Positions 21,454 through 25,447 of a stretch of DNA of 25,447 nucleotides are shown piece after piece. Position 1 is the first letter of the stretch. Every line of letters starts with the position of its first letter. The stretch is from Mnemiopsis leidyi (Eukaryota; Ctenophora; Tentaculata; Lobata; Bolinopsidae): NCBI GenBank assembly GCA_000226015.1, contig JH152777.1, forward strand, positions 51,387 through 76,833. The letters are read 5' to 3'. Under the pieces are notes generated by a model. The model worked only from the letters and a program-made list of their open reading frames with translations, did no database searches and was not told where the DNA came from. The translations under genes and the position numbers were made by a program.

Positions 21454-24400
21454 ATGACCAACAATTTTGATGAGGAGCTAAGAGAATTTGCACTTATCAC
21501 ATCTGCTCATGGAGTCAGGTATATCGTTCCGTCGTAATACTACTAAAAGAACAGCTATAAATACTACTACAAAAACTGAATATAGCTTCCTGCCTTCCTG
21601 GCTCCACCAGCTACTCTCTCAACAAAGTGACCTGAGGAACCCTGCAGTATCCTTGAAACCCACAGCTTATATTTCTTGTCTGTGTTCTCTAACTCTAACT
21701 CTAAGTCTAACTCTAAATCTCTAAATTGTTCCAGGTACATTTTCCATGGACACCGGATCGTAGTCAAGGTCATTTTCTTCCTCTTCTGGATAAGCGCCGT
21801 GTTGTTTTGTATCGTCAGAGCTTCTGTCAGCGTCAGGAAATACATGGAGGAGGTAAACTCAACTTGACATTCTAGTTATTACTACTTACTGGAAGTATTA
21901 TACCAAACTGGACATTTTTGTTAGCTCCTTCACAAATCTTTATCTATGTAGACTTATCTGCGCTGATGGCGTTTACGCTCAACCTCCCATTATTTGACTA
22001 CCTTCCATTGGTTTTTAAGAGGCCAGTCTGACGACTGTTTGAACACTTACTCTGAAGGTTTTCTGCATCGGAATATGACAAACGTTTTTATCGGAATATA
22101 ACAATTAATGTTTTCACGTCCCCAGAAAACAACAACGTTGTATGAAATGCATCCAGCCTCCGCCTCAGCTATCATGGATTTCCCGACCATCACTGCCTGC
22201 AATTACAACAAGGTTTACATAAACTTCACACTTTTAAGGTAGTGTTTTCGACCTGTTGGAAATTTTGCTTCATGTGTGAAAATTGAGGATTATAGAGATT
22301 TATGAGAATATTGCAATATTGCAATTAAAGTTTAACTTTTTTTAGAGCGCATACCTGATGTTTATGACTTTATGAAGCTTCGTTTTAGATAAGGAAAAGC
22401 TATTTGGCTACCAAACCAGAGTTAAAAGATTGGTTTCAAGGAATTTCCCTTTTTGATTTTGATCAACTAGAGAATCTGAATTGGGAAAGTCCGGAACTGA
22501 AGAAATTTGAAAACATAACTTATGCAGTAAGTTATATTCAATTTAATATTTTTTGCATATGACACTTTTTTGTACTATAACTCTCGTGCATGTAAAAGTC
22601 TTGATTTTCTAGAACGAGCAGGGAATCACCAGCAAGCTCTCATCACAACTTGATATCTTATGTTTAAGTTTTCAAATCTCTGAAATTAGTTGACATGCCA
22701 TGGAAGTCAGATTCAGCTATAACACTTTCACTTAGCAACCAACTATAACACTTTCACTTAGCAACCAACTATAACACTTTCACTTAACAACCAACTATAA
22801 CACTTTCACTTAGTAACCAACTATAACACTTTCACTTAGCAACTAATTATAACACTTTCACTTAGCAACCAATTATAACACTTTCACTTAGCAACCAACT
22901 ACAACACTTTCACTTAGCAACCAACTATAACACTTTCACTTAGCAATCAACTATAAGTATAACACTTTCACTTTGCAACCAACTATAACACTTTCGCTTA
23001 GCAACCAACTATAACACTTTCACTTAGTAACCAACTATAACACTTTCACTTAGCAACCAATTATAACACTTTCACTTAGGAACCAACTACAACACTTTCA
23101 CTTAGCAACCAACTATAACACTTTCACTTAGCAACCAACTATAACACTTTCACTCAGCAACCAGCTATAACACTTTCACTTAGCAACCAACTATAACACT
23201 TTCACTTATAACGCTGTCACGTGATAACAAAATATTACCACCCCACTAGGATCTATTGCGTGAAGGAGAGATGTACAATGATACGTTTATCACGTGTACA
23301 CAAGGACATTTGAGATACTGTCACGATACTGATATGGGAGACGGTTACTTTTCTAGGGTATATCGACAATATAATCCTGAATAATTTTCTAGGGTATATC
23401 GACAATATAATCCTGAATAATTTTCTAGGGTATATCGACAATATAATCCTGAATAATTTTCTAGGGTATATCGACAATATAATCCTGAATAATATTGTAG
23501 GGTATATCGACAATATGATCCTGAATAATTTTCTAGGGTATATTGACAGTATAATTATAATCCTGAATAATTTTCTAGGGTATATCGGCAATATAATCCT
23601 GAATAATTTTCTAGGTTATCGACAATATAATCCTAAATAATTTTCTAGGGTATATCGACAATATAATCCTGAATTCCTCTCATTTTTTATCTGTAACTTT
23701 TCGAATACAAACAGTTTCAATACAAAACTATATTGCAGTTTTACTTAGTACTAGTAGCTCTTTCCAGGATGTTGAATTCGTAAGCGGTAGCTGCTTCAGG
23801 ATTAACCCAAAAGGGAATTTGAAAGGGAAGAGCGGTGACTATGGCGTTCTTTCCTTGATCCTTATAGCTGACAAAGACGAGTAAGCTAGTTTATGTTTTT
23901 CAGTTCTTACATCTTCTCATTAAACATTTATATCTGCCTATTCTGAATCCCTGATCTAGATTAAGAAAGTTAAACCTTTTTAATAGATTTAGCATTATCA
24001 TTATGCAAAGATATGTAGTTATATAAATTTGTGTTGGTTGGGGTAAATTTAATTCATGCAATTGTCTTATAAGACTTCATAATTATTCCTACTTTAAGAC
24101 AGATTATATTTTTACTCCAGATACATAGATACGAGTCACAACATTGGGTGGCTGGTAGCAACTCATGAGGCTGAGAGATATGGTGCTTCTATCGACAACG
24201 GGATCAAGATATCTCCTGGACAAGCTTACTACATCAACTTGGATACCATGATTGTATGTTTTTTTCGCAGAATTAAGCAAATTTAAATTGAAACACCGAC
24301 TATACTTGTAGTTGTAACCAAGAAGCTTTGGAGATGAGTCACCAAAATTTCGAATTGTTTAAAAGTCCAGGTTTGAACGCAATCAAATTCCGGAATTCAA

Positions 24401-25447
24401 CAACCTAAATGTTATAGTTACTGATTGTTTTATCACTAATTCCTTGTCCAGATACACAACCACAAGAAGCATTGCGCTGCGACTGAAGGGAAGATATCAG
24501 GATACGGTCGATACGACCAGTCTACCTGTCTCCTAGATTGTAGAGACAGAATGCTGAACAAGACTTGCGGGTAAAAACTTGTTCATTATTATATATTTAT
24601 ATCATTTAGTTCATTATCATATTTATATTATTTAGTTTTAGAATAAGATTAGCTCTGAATTAAAGCTAATGTTTTACGAACTGAGGTCTCCAGGCAACTG
24701 ATGGTTAAATTGATGCTTATTGATTTTTGGTTCCAGCTTAGATTTTAGTTCAACCTTATACTTGTAGTAGTTTGTTAAAAATTTGTATGTTCTGTTTGGT
24801 TGTTCTGTATTTTTACGAGATCCTTGTAGTTGTTCTATCTCTAAACATATTACTCAAGCTTGATTACACTTTCTAGGTGTTTGAACTCCACGCCTCCTCT
24901 AAATGATGTGTTTAACTACAAAGAGTGTACGATAAAACAAGTTGCTACTTGCAGTCTGAAAGCCTACTATCAATATGGTGAGTTAAACGATTGCTTTAGT
25001 ATCAGACAAGTATTAGATTAAAGTATGGGACTTTTGTATCAGGTTGAGGTCTATAACAGGACAAGATATTTTGGAAGTGCAATGGGGGGGAGATCACGTA
25101 TTTTTTGTTTTTTTGTTTTTTGTTTTTGTTTTTTTCAAAATTTCACTTCCACCTAAACAAAAAAACAAAAAACAAAAATTATTTTTGGTATTTTCAGACG
25201 AAATGAGGGTTGGATGAGAATTCCAGCAGTGTAAGACAAATATATGATGACAGATGACAATCAAACTCAAATTGACCATAAAACCAACAATTGAAACGTC
25301 AAAACAATCTTTGATTCTCTGATTGCACTGCTTTCACGAATTCGGTAAAAGTGACACATTGATTTATGAATATTTCAGTTCATGAATGTCCACAGAACAA
25401 TCAAGTCAAATTTGACATTAAAGCCTCAAAACAAACACCGCACATAT
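21454..25447 (+). CDS. DEG/ENaC/ASIC-family sodium channel subunit, 3' end cut
   Basis: Exons: 21454-21518, 21735-21852, 22126-22238, 22394-22526, 23250-23357, 23768-23880, 24121-24253, 24452-24570, 24877-24977, 25379-25447+. Every GT-AG junction is phase-consistent over 357 codons. The cytosolic N-terminus carries the gating motif His19-Gly20 in SAHGVRYI. TM1 (about 31-50) has Trp40. After it comes FPTITACNYN (80-89), the family's post-TM1 signature, then the thumb/finger region with Cys159 and Cys167 (FITCTQGHLRYC). Next are SGSCFRIN (the GxCYxFN site) and the Cys-rich palm/thumb block TCLLDCRDRM...KTCGCL (C287, C291, C300, C302). The last exon reads HECPQNNQVKF. TM2 and the GxS selectivity filter lie beyond the window. 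Members are trimeric, amiloride-sensitive Na+ channels gated by peptides, acid or force. The gating stimulus here cannot be told. Confidence 0.92.
22715..23209. repeat. 26-bp minisatellite in DEG/ENaC intron 4, 19 copies
   Basis: Unit aactataacactttcactt plus agcaacc, about 19 highly similar copies with a few single-base variants. One unit carries an extra aagtat, around 22953. It ends 40 bp before exon 5. The unit is pyrimidine-rich, so the array lengthens the tract before the exon 5 acceptor. Confidence 0.95.
23349..23675. repeat. 36-bp minisatellite starting inside DEG/ENaC exon 5, 9 copies
   Basis: Unit ttttctagggtatatcgaca followed by atataatcctgaataa. Starts are at about 23349, 23385, 23421, 23457, 23493, 23529, 23571, 23607 and 23641. 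The first unit begins in the last nine coding bases of exon 5 (ttttctagg) and contains its splice donor (agg/gtatat). Eight of nine units keep gggtatat or gggtatatt; the unit at 23607 has lost it. The repeat also creates an artefactual minus-strand ORF of Ile/Leu/Arg repeats. Confidence 0.95.
25094..25185. repeat. Poly(T/G) - poly(A/C) foldback in DEG/ENaC intron 9
   Basis: A run of ttttttg/tttttttg units (about 25099-25135) is followed, after a 20-base spacer, by its approximate reverse complement aaacaaaaaaacaaaaaac (about 25156-25180). Transcribed RNA could fold into a long A-U stem. It lies 400 bp after the donor and 200 bp before the next exon. Confidence 0.75.

Noticed and set aside
22387..22393. 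Acceptor ttttag at 22388 for DEG/ENaC exon 4
   Set aside because: Using it after exon 3 gives an immediate TAA. The next AG (22392-22393) restores LLRKSYL, matching the family.
22619..22690. Possible extra DEG/ENaC exon (NEQGITSKLSSQLDILCLSF)
   Set aside because: It follows an acceptor-like ttttctag and has a tempting Cys, but no donor in phase 0 exists before its stop. Exon 5 at 23250-23357 supplies the expected Cys pair with correct phases.
23253..23591. 112-residue minus-strand open frame of IYPRKLFRI repeats
   Set aside because: It is the reverse reading of the 36-bp minisatellite and overlaps a real plus-strand exon.
22715..23675. CRISPR-like array
   Set aside because: Repeats are contiguous without unique spacers and the DNA is eukaryotic.

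Overview
The window is nuclear DNA from an invertebrate animal. It is AT-rich, has spliceosomal GT-AG introns, many minisatellites and decayed DNA transposons, and no bacterial-type gene packing. Two metazoan membrane-protein genes can be reconstructed exon by exon: a class A GPCR and a DEG/ENaC/ASIC-type sodium channel. The pairing, intron style and transposon load fit a cnidarian or another early-branching or marine invertebrate. I cannot fix the species from sequence alone.

Layout. 1-218 is an 18-bp minisatellite. 2467-3730 (minus) holds a probable two-exon gene for a 123-residue low-complexity protein I do not recognise; its intron carries a pogo/Tigger-like MITE. 5429-5442 is a perfect palindromic RFX X-box in a GC-richer patch. 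6151-7087 is a degenerate Mutator-like (MULE) element with 17-bp inverted ends and a broken transposase C-terminus. A second MITE of the same family lies at 7733-7838. 7.9-13.3 kb looks like non-coding intergenic DNA, with a 48-49-bp minisatellite that contains an assembly gap (10291-10311).

13617-18666 (plus) is a complete ten-exon rhodopsin-family GPCR of 459 residues. All seven helices and all nine intron phases join cleanly. It has an unusual FRA in place of DRY and no CWxP tryptophan. A poly(A) signal lies at 19051. 20345-20890 is a degenerate minisatellite whose unit carries an RFX-like palindrome.

21454-25447+ (plus) is the 5' part of a DEG/ENaC channel: ten exons, 357 complete codons, cut by the window edge before TM2. 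Its fifth exon is held between two minisatellites, a 26-bp array upstream and a 36-bp array that begins at its splice donor and multiplies that donor about nine times.

The GPCR and the channel are neighbours on the same strand, about 2.8 kb apart. Nothing in the sequence shows that they act together. Both are plausible chemosensory or neuromodulatory surface proteins.
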